A stretch of 64,000 nt of DNA from Mycolicibacterium litorale (GTDB lineage Bacteria; Actinomycetota; Actinomycetes; Mycobacteriales; Mycobacteriaceae): contig CP019882.1 in assembly GCA_002007745.1 (NCBI GenBank), positions 310,001 to 374,000 on the forward strand, written 5' to 3'. Every line of letters starts with the position of its first letter. The stretch's first letter is position 1. This document shows positions 1 through 9,534 of this stretch, one piece after another. The notes beneath the pieces are model-generated. The model had not been told where the DNA came from. It did no database searches and worked only from the letters and a program-made list of their open reading frames with translations. Made by a program: the position numbers and the translations under genes.

Positions 1-17
1 GATTCCGGCCACCACAC

Positions 18-353
18 TCAACGCAGCAGACCCCGCCGCTGGTAGACGGTCGCAGCGTGGCGCACCAGTTCCGCGCAGCGGGTGGCGCCGCGCGACTCCA
101 GGGCCGCCCCGAGGGCTTCGAGTTCCGGTGCCGTCGAGCGGTGCGGGCGCAGTGCCTCGTAGAGGCTCATCACCTCGTCGTCGCCCATGGTCGCCAATTC
201 GGCTGCGCGCAGGAAGTTCTCGGCCAGTTGCGGGTTGCCGCCCGCAGCGGCGACATCCGCCTGATGAGCCAGTGCGGCCGGATCCATCCGCAGATCCGCC
301 AACGTGAGCTTGCCGTCGACCGCCGCGGCGACGGTGAAACGCTCTTCGGTCAT
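18..353 (-). CDS. Diol/glycerol dehydratase small (gamma) subunit
   Basis: A 111-residue protein resembling the PduE/DhaE small subunit of adenosylcobalamin-dependent diol/glycerol dehydratase, which helps assemble the (alpha-beta-gamma)2 enzyme that turns 1,2-diols into aldehydes. The recognisable core starts LTLADLRMDP and runs through LAENFLRAAELATM, the helical part that packs on the large subunit. It is clearly shorter than enterobacterial PduE (about 170 residues), lacking most of the N-terminal extension; that extension is involved in microcompartment targeting in other species, and no shell gene is seen here. The ATG overlaps the stop of the upstream large-subunit gene in an ATGA junction, so the two are translationally coupled. 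Reactivase genes would be expected beyond the left edge but cannot be seen. Confidence 0.85.
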   Translation of the reverse strand: MTEERFTVAAAVDGKLTLADLRMDPAALAHQADVAAAGGNPQLAENFLRAAELATMGDDEVMSLYEALRPHRSTAPELEALGAALESRGATRCAELVRHAATVYQRRGLLR

Positions 354-2569
354 GCCCGCCTCGCTTCGACGGTGACCGGCGCCTCGCCGGGTTCGCAGGC
401 TTCTCGCTCCAGTGCCACGAGCGCCACCGCCCGGGCGTGATACCGCGCCGAGATCGACTCGTCGGTGCCACCGGTGAAGATCGGCACCGGTGCCATCCCC
501 TTGGCGTGGCGGGCGGCGTTCTTGCCGAGCTCGCGGTACATGTCGGCATTCAGCAGTGGGGCGACGCTGAACAGTTCCAGGTTCGCCAGCGGCGCCAGGT
601 CTCGCCGGTGTATCAGAGCAGTCCCCTTGCCTTGCAGGCCGATTCCGATGCCCGACCCGGACAGCTTCGCCGCGGTCAGCCCGATCAGCCCGACGTCGAT
701 GGTGGAGCGGACCCGGACCAGCCGCGCCACGCATCCCTCTTCCTCCAGCCCGGCTTCGATCTGCCGCAGCACCTCGCCCACGGTGAGCCCGCACAGCGTC
801 AACCACACACTGCGGCCCAGCGCCGGCGACAAGCCGATGCACACCTCGCGGGGATCGCTGCCCTGCCTGGCGGCCTCCACCGGGGTGAAGGTGATGTGCC
901 CGTGATGGTCGGCCTGATCGGCGGTCAACTCGGCGGTGGTCCGGGCCTGCCGGATGTCGTCGATCTCCGCCCGCCGCGGCCCGGACAGCGCGTAACCCGT
1001 TCCAGGCCCGGCATAGTCGTTGGGGTCGGTCAGCTTGGACAGCACGTTGAAGTCCTGGTCGAAGATGGCCGAGGTCTGCAGCTGATCACCGCGCAGCCGC
1101 TCGGCGGTCAGCCGCATGATCGACTCCGCCTCGGCGTCGAATCCGGTGCGGTGCAAGGCGGCGACGACGTCGAAGACGGTCAGCTGGCGGGCCTCGATGG
1201 CGGCGGCGGCCTCGGCGACCATCTTGGGATGGCCGGCGGGCAGGTCGCGGGAACCGTTGGCCACCACCACCTCGTCGACGCGGGCGTCGTCGTAGTCGGC
1301 CAGGCCGAGATCGCGGTAGACGGCCTGCACCGCGGTGGCGGCGCGCCGGCGCACCCGGGCCAGGTGCTCGGCCGACACGGTGCGCAGCCCCCCGTCGGCG
1401 CCCCAGTCCCGCTGCAACACCAGGAAGTCGTCCATATCGTCGGAGTTGAAGTTTGACAGCGCAAAAGCGTTGTCGTAGCGAGGGATCGAGCCGAAACCCG
1501 AAAAGATGAAGTCGGCACCGGCGAGCAGGACGGGCAGGGTGTGCGCGCTGCGGCGGATGTCGGATTCGGAGATCAGGTTGTCGTTGCCGGCGCAGGACTC
1601 CAGGTCTCGCAGCATCACCATCAGGTTCTCGGCCAGCAACTCCTTCATGCCCTCCGGGACCGAGGCCACCACACCGACACCGTCGATCCCACCGTTCTGC
1701 ACACCTTGTGAGCCGAGCGCGCGGGCCAGGGACACGCACCGCGACTCCAGGTAGAGGATCGAACACTTCTCCGCCGCGCCCATCAGCACCTCGGCCCCGC
1801 CGCCGCTGGTCACCCGCATCTTCAGCCCGCGAGAGGCGTAGGCGGAGGTGAGGATGGCCTTGGAGAACGGTGTGTCGTCACCGTCGACGAACACCTGCTC
1901 GGTGCCGTAGATCGAGATCGTCTCGGCGTAGCTGGTCAGTCCGCGTAAGCCCAGCCGGAGTTCCAGGGCCTCCTCGATGGAGCACTGGGCCAGCGCACCG
2001 GGCACGCCCACCTGGCTTCCGATCAGCAGCGCCACGGCGTTCGAGGGCGCATCGCCGAGCACCGGGACCGTGGTCTCGACCTCCCGGAAGCCATAGGCCA
2101 CCGCGCTGGCCGCATCGGCGGCGATCAACAGCGGGTCGTCGAGCTGGTTGGTGACGTGCGCCTGGTTGCTCGGGGTGCGACGGGCCCGCATCTTGGCCAT
2201 GGCCATCTGCATCTCGACCGGGGTCAGCACGGCCATCACCCGGGCCAGCTTCGCCGGGGTGGTCCCGCCGATCAGGCGCACCACCTCCGCGCGGGGCACG
2301 TTGATGTCGACGGCCATCCGGGCCAGCACGGCGTCGTCGAGCGCCATCGCCTCGTCGGCCGCCGCCAGGTCGATGCCGTGCCGGGCGATGAACTCGTCGA
2401 TGACGTCGAAGTCGCTCGCCTGCTTCCCGTCGAGTTCGACGACCACACCGTCGGAGACCACCAGCGACGGCTCGGGGTCATGCGGGCTGTGCATCGCGGC
2501 CAGGCCCAGGGTGGGGTCGGCCACGCTGAACCCGTCGAGATTGACCGGCTTGGCGTCCAATACCCGCAT
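350..2569 (-). CDS. Fused large+medium subunits of B12-dependent diol/glycerol dehydratase
   Basis: About 739 residues. Roughly the first 545 match the large (PduC/DhaB1) TIM-barrel subunit and the rest match the medium (PduD) subunit, separate polypeptides in enterobacteria. Residues equivalent to the Klebsiella active site are visible: Gln and His in SNQAHVTN (141/143), Glu in FREVETT (170), Glu in YAETIS (221), Gln in GVQNGG (296) and Asp in AGNDN (335). Two pocket positions differ: the equivalent of Ser301 is Asp and of Gln336 is Asn. I chose the ATG at 2569 because an AGGGG ribosome site lies just upstream and family proteins begin here; an in-frame GTG at 2662 would add 31 residues but has no such site. 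Predicted to dehydrate a 1,2-diol or glycerol by a radical mechanism in the cytoplasm. Confidence 0.9.
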   Translation of the reverse strand: MRVLDAKPVNLDGFSVADPTLGLAAMHSPHDPEPSLVVSDGVVVELDGKQASDFDVIDEFIARHGIDLAAADEAMALDDAVLARMAVDINVPRAEVVRLIGGTTPAKLARVMAVLTPVEMQMAMAKMRARRTPSNQAHVTNQLDDPLLIAADAASAVAYGFREVETTVPVLGDAPSNAVALLIGSQVGVPGALAQCSIEEALELRLGLRGLTSYAETISIYGTEQVFVDGDDTPFSKAILTSAYASRGLKMRVTSGGGAEVLMGAAEKCSILYLESRCVSLARALGSQGVQNGGIDGVGVVASVPEGMKELLAENLMVMLRDLESCAGNDNLISESDIRRSAHTLPVLLAGADFIFSGFGSIPRYDNAFALSNFNSDDMDDFLVLQRDWGADGGLRTVSAEHLARVRRRAATAVQAVYRDLGLADYDDARVDEVVVANGSRDLPAGHPKMVAEAAAAIEARQLTVFDVVAALHRTGFDAEAESIMRLTAERLRGDQLQTSAIFDQDFNVLSKLTDPNDYAGPGTGYALSGPRRAEIDDIRQARTTAELTADQADHHGHITFTPVEAARQGSDPREVCIGLSPALGRSVWLTLCGLTVGEVLRQIEAGLEEEGCVARLVRVRSTIDVGLIGLTAAKLSGSGIGIGLQGKGTALIHRRDLAPLANLELFSVAPLLNADMYRELGKNAARHAKGMAPVPIFTGGTDESISARYHARAVALVALEREACEPGEAPVTVEARRA

Positions 2570-2707
2570 GCGCCCCTGGTCGAGATCACCGGCGTGGTGT
2601 TGGGTCGCAGAGCCATCGGTGGCCACAGCGGCACTCTCCGTCCTGCTGGTTACGAATCGCACTGTCGTCGAAGACGATACGTGCCCGTCGGTTCGCGGCG
2701 CGGCCGG

Positions 2708-4431
2708 TCAGGAGAACTTGGCCCGCCAGCGCGTCGCGGCGGCCAACGCCACGCCACTGCCGCCCAGCAGCACCAACCACACCAGGTGGGCGGCCACCAC
2801 CGCGGCTCGCTTGGCCTGCGCTGCGGCCGGGCTGGTGCCACCGACGCGGTAGAGCGTCAGATCGTCGTCGCGATAGGCGACCGGAAGCAGCTGCAGCGTC
2901 CGCGGGGCGTCGCCCAGCGTTCCCGCGCTGCCGGTCTCGACGACCACCCAGCCCACGCCTGCCTCGGCCAGCGCCTCGGGCGGGACACCCGCCAGCAGCA
3001 TCCGCTGCACGGCGCGAGCGCGCCCGCCTTCGCCGAACACCGTCTGATTCGAAATCGTGAGATCCCCGGTCACCAGCACGTCGGCCCGCACCCAGCGGGG
3101 CAGCGGGTCGAGCACCGGAGCCGGCCCGGACCACCGGAACTGGCGCATCGAATCGGCGGGCAGCACGGCAACGGTCGCCGGTTGCGCGTTGACGATCCGG
3201 GCCACCGCCGGCCAGCCCGCCGGGTAGCGGACCGCGGTGACCTTGCCCGCCACCCCCCAGGCCAGATCGGGCAGCACCGCGATCATCGCGGCCACACACA
3301 GCAGCGCCGCCAGACCCGGCCGCAGCCGGGCGCGCAACGTCACCACCGCCCCCGCGGCGGCGACGGCGTAGCCGGGCATCGCCAGAGCCACCCACTTCTG
3401 CCCGTCGCGCAACACCCCCAAGCCGGGGACGGCGTCGACCAGCCGGCGCAGCTCCGCCAGCCCCGGTCCGGTGGCCATCGCGGTGGGCAGCAGCACGGCC
3501 GCGGCGGCCAGCACCAGCAGCGGCAGCACCGCTCGGCGGCGGATCACCGCGGGCAGCCCGAGTACCACCACCGTTAACAGCACGATCGTGCCGAGCAATG
3601 CGAAAACCGTTGTGCGGGAGGAGGGAACAGCTTCGGCATTCCAGATGCCGGCCAGCCCAGCCAGACTGCCGAGTGTGCCCAGGCCCGGTTCCGCCCGCGC
3701 CGCGAAGGCCAGCACACCGGAGGTGGGCGACGAACCGAGCGCGTCACCGAGGGCCGACGCGGTCAGCCACGGTGCCGCCGTGAGCGCCGCCGCCGCCAGC
3801 ACCCCTGCCACGCACCACAGCCGACGTACCCCGGGACCGGGTGCCGCCACGCACACCAGCGCCACAACAGCCGCCAACAGCAGACCAGTCGGGGTGAGCC
3901 CGGCCAACGCGATCCAGAACAGCACCGGCGCCCAGCGGGCCCCCGGGCCGCCGGCTCGGCGCGCAGCCGGACCACGGCCGCAGCCACCCACGGCAGACAG
4001 GCGTAGCCCACCAACAGGCTCCAGTGCCCCTGGAGCAGTCGCTCGGCGACGTAGGGGTTCCACACCGCCAGGGTGGCGGCCACCAGCTGGCCCGGCAGTC
4101 CGGCGTCGGCCACCAGCAGGGCGGCCAGCCGCCCGGCGCCCCAGCCGGCCAGGAAGATCCCCGCGATCAGCAGGGCCTTGACCACCACACCCCCGTCGAC
4201 GACGGTGGACAGCCCGGCCACCAGGAAATCCTGTGGCAGCGCGCGAGGTGCGGATTCGCTCAAGCCGAGCGCGGCGTCGGAAAAATACGAACGCGGGGTG
4301 GAGACGGCGTCCCGCAACAACAGATAGCCAGGCGCCCACAGCGGTGCGGTCACCACGACGGCCAGCAGGAGGGCGTACGCCGGCAGCGCCCACGCCGGGG
4401 CTCGACGTGCCCGGGTCACCGGAGCGCTCAC
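2708..4431 (-). CDS. Polytopic envelope membrane protein, Rv0226c type (frameshifted here)
   Basis: Two reading frames together encode one protein of about 574 residues like M. tuberculosis Rv0226c (about 576). The first (GTG at 4431, MSAPVTRARR) carries the first membrane segments and an AVWNPYVAERLLQGHW motif like those of GT-C glycosyltransferases. The second continues from APVLFWIALAGLTPTG with many more hydrophobic segments and ends RWRAKFS. The switch falls in a C/G run near 3938-3950 and adding one base restores the frame, so I read it as a sequencing deletion. The start overlaps the stop of the upstream Rv0227c-like gene (GTGA), indicating coupling. The function is not established; the GT-C-like topology and position beside mycolate and arabinan genes suggest an envelope glycosylation or transport role. 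Confidence 0.75.
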
Positions 4432-5626
4432 CGCTGCGGAGGCGGAGGCTCCAGATCCGGTCGCGCCGCGGGAAGCTTTTCGGTGGCGGCTTCGGCGGCG
4501 GGCATCGGGCCGGTCTCGTCTTTACCGAAGAATCCGTGATCGGCGGTGTCGAGGCCCGGATCGATCAGAGCCGACTCGGCGCGAATGCTGAAAGTGCCCA
4601 GCAGGATCCCGCCGACCAGAGCCACCAGACCGGCGGCGGTGAAGCTGATCGGCAGCACCCGTGACCACAGCCCTACCCGGTCGCGCTCGTCGCGGGCCGC
4701 GGCCACCTGGGACTCGATGGTCTCCTCGGTCGAGGTCACCTTGTAGTCGGCCAGCTCCATCTCCGGCCGGACCGCGTCGCGCGCGTAGTAGTGGTTGGCG
4801 TGCTCCTCGGCCTTCACGATGGTGCCCGTCACCGGGTCGACCCAGAACGTGCGTTGCGCCGCGTAGTAGCGGGTCATCGTGACCGGCTCGTCGGGGGGCC
4901 GGGCAGGCCCCACAACGACGCCCGCGCGGTCACCTCGCCGTCCTCGCTGTTGTCGTAGAGCGAGGCGTACTTGATCGGGTCGACCAGCTTGCCGTCGGCG
5001 TCGTAGCCGACGTTCTGGGTGAACCGGTAGGTGGTCAGCCCGTTGACGTCGTCCTCGCCGTCGTAGTTGGCGTCGAACGCCTTCTGCGCGATCGGATCGA
5101 AGTACGGGTAGGTCTTCTTCTCGGTGTTGAACGGGAACCGGTAGGACAGGCCCTCGTGCGGCAACGCGATGTTGGTCGGCGGCTTGTCGTCCTCGATCGT
5201 GCGCGGCTTCTGAACCGATCCGCCCGGATGGGTGTCGTCGGACACCGCCAGCGCGGTGGAGCGGTTGAGCGTCACGGTGTCGACCATGGCCAGCAGCAAC
5301 CCGTTGTCCTGCTGCTTGTCGGTGCGCCGGACACTGGTGCCGACCTGAAGCGTCACCACGTCGGCGTTGGCCGGCGACTCCACGGTGATCTGCTGTTGGG
5401 ACACCAGTGGGACGTTCTTGTCGACGACGAACCGCTCGCCGCTCAGCGACGCCGGGTCCAGCGCGGTCCCGGTCCCGTCACTGACCAACGTCTCGTCGGT
5501 GTTCAGCGGAATCTTCTTGATCTTGCCGGAGGTGTAGGTCGACAGCAGCAGCGCGGCGATCAGCAGGGCGGCGCCCAGCCCGATGATGACGTATGCCCCG
5601 ATACGCAACATGCCTGCGCGGTTCAC
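4428..5626 (-). CDS. DUF3068/PorA-family membrane-anchored protein, Rv0227c type (frameshifted here)
   Basis: Encodes about 399 residues once one base is restored. The N-terminal half (ATG at 5626, MNRAGMLRIGAYVI) has a transmembrane anchor followed by a large extracytoplasmic domain (VVDKNVPLVSQQQ, PFNTEKKTYPYFDP, TTYRFTQNV). The C-terminal half continues with MTRYYAAQRTFWVDPVTG and a second membrane segment near the end, followed by a proline-rich tail. The frames meet in a run of six G at 4893-4898 (plus strand); a seventh G joins LWGLPGP to PDEPVTM. This is the DUF3068 architecture of Rv0227c, an envelope protein of unproven function. It is the first gene of a two-gene operon with the Rv0226c-like gene and is divergent from the acyltransferase gene across a 168-base gap. 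Confidence 0.8.
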
Positions 5627-5794
5627 GCTGCCGTGGCCTCCTCACTCGCGATCGGCTTCCGCAACGCCTGACGGCGAAGCAAACCGGTCTGACCCTAACA
5701 GCAGACGCCGAGACACCGGCTCATTAGGAGGTCACACCGCAGGCCAGGGAGTACCCACTTTCGCGGTACCGCAGTGCACCGGCAGACTGGCGGC

Positions 5795-6973
5795 ATGGCA
5801 GCCGAGGCGGAGCAGGTGGGGGGCACCCGCGGCTTCCTGCCCGCCGTGGAGGGGATGCGCGCCTGTGCCGCCATGGGGGTGGTGCTCACCCACGTCGCGT
5901 TCCAGACCGGGACCGCCACCCCGGTCCTCGGCCGGCTGTTACATCGATTCGACCTGGCCGTGGCCGTGTTCTTCGCGCTCTCGGGCTTCCTGCTCTGGCG
6001 TGGCCACGCCGCCGCGGCCCGCGGATTGCGCCGCCGCCCGGCCACCGGCCACTATCTGCGTTCGCGGCTGATCCGCATCCTGCCGGGCTATCTGGTGGCG
6101 GTGGTGGTCATCCTGACGCTGCTGCCCGAGGCCAACCACGCCAACCTCACCGTGTGGCTGGCCAACCTCACTCTCACCCAGGTCTATGTGCCGCTGACGC
6201 TGACCGCCGGGCTGACCCAGATGTGGAGCCTGTCGGTCGAGGTCAGCTTCTATCTGGCGCTGCCGATCCTGGCGTTTCTGGCGCGCCGGCTGCCGGTGCG
6301 GGCCCGGGTGCCGGTGATCGCGTTCGTGGCGCTGGCCAGCCTGGGCTGGGGGCTGCTGCCGATCCACACCGCCCAAGGGGTGAACTTCCTCAACTGGCCG
6401 CCGGCCTACGCCTCGTGGTTCGCGGCGGGCATGCTGCTGGCGGAGTGGACGGTCAGCCCGCTGGGCTGGGCGCACAAGCTGGCCCGCAACCGGTGGGCGA
6501 TCTTCGGCATCGCGCTGGTGGCCTACCTGATTTCCGCCTCGCCGCTGGCCGGCCCGAAGGATCTCGTCCCGGCCACGCTGGCGCAGTTCGTGATCCGCAC
6601 CTCGATGGGCGCCATCGTCGCCGGCGCGCTGCTGGCGCCGCTGGTGCTCGACCGCCCCGACACCGCGCACCGCATCCTGGGCAGCCCGGCGATGGTGACC
6701 CTCGGTCGCTGGTCCTATGGATTGTTCATCTGGCATCTGGCCGCGCTGGTGATGGTGTTCCCGATGGTCGGCAAGTTCATGTTCAACGGAAACCTGATCG
6801 TCATCCTGGTGCTGACCCTGGTGCTGGGGTTCGCGATGGCGGCCGTCAGTTACGCGTTGATCGAGTCGCCGTGCCGCAACCTGCTGCGGCGCTGGGAGTA
6901 CCGCACGGTGTCACCGGTTCCGCCGCTGGACAGTTCGGTCGACGATGCACCGGAGCCGGTTGTTGCGCGATGA
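5795..6973 (+). CDS. tmaT: Acyltransferase-3 family membrane protein, Rv0228/TmaT type
   Basis: A roughly 392-residue polytopic membrane O-acyltransferase. The family hallmark is at the N-terminus: FLPAVEGMRACAAMGVVLTH (the RxxA..H region) then DLAVAVFFALSGFLLW, and the loop TQMWSLSVEVSFYL is typical of OafA/NodX-like enzymes. Rv0228 and its corynebacterial homologue TmaT are reported to acetylate trehalose monomycolate so that MmpL proteins can export it; I transfer that role by family and synteny only. The start is uncertain: a GTG at 5774 (MHRQTGG) is in frame, but I prefer the ATG at 5795 because the conserved part begins shortly after. It is followed after 33 bases by a glycosyltransferase gene on the same strand. 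Confidence 0.85.
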   Translation: MAAEAEQVGGTRGFLPAVEGMRACAAMGVVLTHVAFQTGTATPVLGRLLHRFDLAVAVFFALSGFLLWRGHAAAARGLRRRPATGHYLRSRLIRILPGYLVAVVVILTLLPEANHANLTVWLANLTLTQVYVPLTLTAGLTQMWSLSVEVSFYLALPILAFLARRLPVRARVPVIAFVALASLGWGLLPIHTAQGVNFLNWPPAYASWFAAGMLLAEWTVSPLGWAHKLARNRWAIFGIALVAYLISASPLAGPKDLVPATLAQFVIRTSMGAIVAGALLAPLVLDRPDTAHRILGSPAMVTLGRWSYGLFIWHLAALVMVFPMVGKFMFNGNLIVILVLTLVLGFAMAAVSYALIESPCRNLLRRWEYRTVSPVPPLDSSVDDAPEPVVAR

Positions 6974-7006
6974 TCTGTGCCTGACCGCATGTCTGAAGGG
7001 ATCGCC

Positions 7007-8326
7007 ATGGTTGCTGAGGCACTGACCATCATGTTCTGGCCCGAATCGGCTTACGGGCCGACCAACCAGTGCATTGGTCTGGCCGCAATCCTGCGTGACC
7101 GCGGCCACCGCATCGTGTTTGCCGCCGAGAGCAGCTGGGCGGGCAAGCTGGCGGCGCTCGGATTCGTCGAGGAGCTGGTCGACCTCGCCGAGCCGGCCGA
7201 GGGCGCCGCCGACGAGGACCCGGGCAAATTCTGGACCGACTTCATCACCGAAACCGCGCCGGAGTTCCGCAAGCCGACTCTTCTGCAACTCGAGACGTTC
7301 ATCCAGCCGACCTATCAGGCCCTCATCGACGGCGCGAAGTACTGCGAGCCCCGGCTGCGGGAGATCGTCGCCGAGCATCGGCCCGATGTGATCGTCGAAG
7401 ACAATGTCGTGCTGTTCCCGGCATTGGTGAGTTCCGGTGCGCCCTTCGTGCGGATCGTGTCCTGCAGCCCGCTGGAGGTCCCGGGTCCCGGTGTCCCGCC
7501 GGCCTTCTCCGGGCTGCCCAGTGCCGACCCGGCACAGTGGGACGCCTACCGGGCGGAGTTCGACCGCACCCATCGGGCGATGTGGACCGACTTCAACGAC
7601 TGGGTGCAGGCCCAGGGCGCTGCCCCGCTGCCCGATCTGGAGTTCATGCCGCGCGGCGGGACGGGCAATCCGGCGGCCAACCTCTACGTCTATCCCGCCG
7701 AAGCCGACTACCTCGAGGCCCGACCGCTCGACGACAGCTGGACTCGGATGGATTCCAGCGTCCGGGAGACCGACGCCGACTACGTGCTGCCCGCCGAGGT
7801 GGCCGACCGGCCCGAGGGCAGCGCGTTGATCTATCTGTCGCTGGGCTCGCTGGGCAGTGCCGACGTCGCGCTGATGCAGCGGCTGGTCGACGTGCTGGGC
7901 GCCACCCGACACCGGTTCATCGTCAGCAAGGGCCCGCAGGCGGACCGGATCACGCTGGCCGACAACATGGTTGGTGAGCAGATGTTGCCGCAGACGAAGA
8001 TCATCCCGGAGGTCGACCTGGTCATCTCGCACGGCGGCAATAACACCGTGACCGAGACGCTGCACTTCGGCAAGCCGTTGATCGTGCTGCCGCTGTTCTG
8101 GGATCAATACGAAAATGCCCAGCGCATCGACGAGTTGGGTTTTGGGGTGCGGCTGGACACTTACGGGTTCGCCGACGAGGAACTCACCGGTGCGGTGGAG
8201 CGGATCCTCGCCGACACCGACTTGCGGGCGCGGCTGGCGCAGACCGGCGCGGCGATCCGGGCCCGCGACGGGCTGCGGGTGGGGGCCGACGTCATCGAAC
8301 AGGTGGGCAGGCAGCACACCCGGTGA
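7007..8326 (+). CDS. UGT/MGT-type glycosyltransferase (GT-B fold)
   Basis: About 439 residues with the architecture of MGT-like family 1 glycosyltransferases: an N-terminal acceptor domain (ALTIMFWPESAYGPTNQ, LAAILRDRGHRIVF) and a C-terminal nucleotide-sugar domain containing ALIYLSLGSLGS and the signature VISHGGNNTVTETLHFGKPL followed by VLPLFWDQYENAQR. It should transfer a sugar from an NDP-donor to a lipid or small-molecule acceptor; neither can be named from sequence. The ATG at 7007 has a clear AAGGG site at the right distance, better than the GTG at 6977 or ATG at 6989. It overlaps the next kinase gene by four bases (GTGA), making it the first gene of a tight three-gene cassette. Confidence 0.88.
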   Translation: MVAEALTIMFWPESAYGPTNQCIGLAAILRDRGHRIVFAAESSWAGKLAALGFVEELVDLAEPAEGAADEDPGKFWTDFITETAPEFRKPTLLQLETFIQPTYQALIDGAKYCEPRLREIVAEHRPDVIVEDNVVLFPALVSSGAPFVRIVSCSPLEVPGPGVPPAFSGLPSADPAQWDAYRAEFDRTHRAMWTDFNDWVQAQGAAPLPDLEFMPRGGTGNPAANLYVYPAEADYLEARPLDDSWTRMDSSVRETDADYVLPAEVADRPEGSALIYLSLGSLGSADVALMQRLVDVLGATRHRFIVSKGPQADRITLADNMVGEQMLPQTKIIPEVDLVISHGGNNTVTETLHFGKPLIVLPLFWDQYENAQRIDELGFGVRLDTYGFADEELTGAVERILADTDLRARLAQTGAAIRARDGLRVGADVIEQVGRQHTR

Positions 8327-9534
8327 GTCGGGAACTCGACTCGCTGGATCTCGCCGAGGGCAGCCGCCTGGCCGTCGTCGAAGGGCCGGACGGGCTGGCC
8401 GCGCTGCCGATGGTGCGCGAGGCCGACGGGACGTGGCGCCGGGCACGGCCCGGCGACGGCGCCGCCGAGGCGCTGCTGGCGCTGTTGGCGGCGGCGCCGG
8501 GGGTGCACACCCGGGGGTGTTTCACCGTGCACGCCTGGACGGCGCGGCCCGCCGCCGGGGAGCGGGCCGTCGCCGTCGACCAGACCAACGAGTCGGTGAT
8601 CGTCGGTGACGCCGCGGTGGTCAAGTGGGCGACACATCTGCAGCAGGGTCCGCATCCGGCCCCGCACCGGATCGAAGTGTTGCGCGCCAACGGCTTCCGC
8701 TTCATGCCGAATCCGTGGGGGCTGATCACCTGGCAACCCGCCGACGGCGCCCAGACGCTGGTGGTCAATGTCGACGAGTACCTGCCCGGCGCGGTCGACG
8801 GCTGGACTTGGGCGGTGGAGGACATGGTTGCCGCGGCCCGCGACGGCCGGATCGAGGCGCTGAAATCGGCCGCTGCCGAGGTCGGTGCCGTCGTCGCCGA
8901 GCTGCATGCCGCCCTCAGCGGCACCGCCTCGGCGGCGACGGACGCCGACGCGCGGCGGTGGCGGGAGACGGCGCTGGCAACTCTGGAAGAGGCTCGCGCG
9001 CTGAGCATTTCACCGCTCACCGAGCTCCTGGCTGACGGTCGCGCAGAGATCGAACATCTCCTGGGCAGCCTCGGCGGTCTGGCCGGCAGCCCGGTGCTGG
9101 ACGGCCACGGTGACCTGCATGTGGGCCAGGTGCTGCGGCATGCCGGTGGCTACGTCGTCACCGACTTCGACGGAAACCCGGTGCTGCCGGCCGCCGAGCG
9201 GGCCCTGCCAATCCCGGCTGCGCTCGACGTGGCCGGCATGACCCAGTCGCTGGCCCACGTGGCGATCGTCGCCCGCCGGCACCACCAGCTCGACGCCGCC
9301 GCACTGGCCGCGGCTGACCACGCCGCGCGAGAGGTGTTCCTGGCCAGCTACTCCGCCCGCCTCGCCGCACTCGGCGGTGCCGGGCTCTACGATCCGCAGC
9401 CGTTGCGCGCCTTTCGGCTTCAACAGGTGCTACGCGAGATCGTCTACGCTGCACGGCATCTACCCCGGTGGATGTATGTACCCGACGCGGCGCTGCCCGC
9501 ACTGCTCGAGGAGAGGACTCCTGGTGGATCCTGA
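8323..9534 (+). CDS. Maltokinase / glucosamine-kinase-like phosphotransferase
   Basis: 403 residues with the aminoglycoside-phosphotransferase fold as used in maltokinases (Mak) and actinobacterial glucosamine kinases. Visible motifs are the catalytic loop LDGHGDLHVGQVL (HGDLH) around residue 265 and the metal-binding DFDGNP, the counterpart of DFEGEP in maltokinases; VVKWATH probably carries the ATP-binding lysine. The N-terminal cap domain is present. Its genetic partner is a SIS-domain sugar-phosphate protein. As I recall, kinase plus SIS is the neighbourhood described for the glucosamine kinase subfamily, and no trehalose/glucan gene is nearby, so glucosamine or another aminosugar is the preferred substrate; maltose remains possible. 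GTG start, overlapping upstream and downstream genes. Confidence 0.82.
   Translation: MSRELDSLDLAEGSRLAVVEGPDGLAALPMVREADGTWRRARPGDGAAEALLALLAAAPGVHTRGCFTVHAWTARPAAGERAVAVDQTNESVIVGDAAVVKWATHLQQGPHPAPHRIEVLRANGFRFMPNPWGLITWQPADGAQTLVVNVDEYLPGAVDGWTWAVEDMVAAARDGRIEALKSAAAEVGAVVAELHAALSGTASAATDADARRWRETALATLEEARALSISPLTELLADGRAEIEHLLGSLGGLAGSPVLDGHGDLHVGQVLRHAGGYVVTDFDGNPVLPAAERALPIPAALDVAGMTQSLAHVAIVARRHHQLDAAALAAADHAAREVFLASYSARLAALGGAGLYDPQPLRAFRLQQVLREIVYAARHLPRWMYVPDAALPALLEERTPGGS

Noticed and set aside
1900..2000. Loss of a catalytic histidine in the diol dehydratase (GLTSYAET versus GHTCYAET)
   Set aside because: Counting along the Klebsiella protein places this His at 216, not the catalytic His143, which is conserved in QAHVTN.
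2156..3577. Long plus-strand open frames opposite the dehydratase and Rv0226c-like genes
   Set aside because: They are antisense shadows with His/Arg/Gly-rich composition, no homology and no ribosome sites; common in high-G+C DNA.
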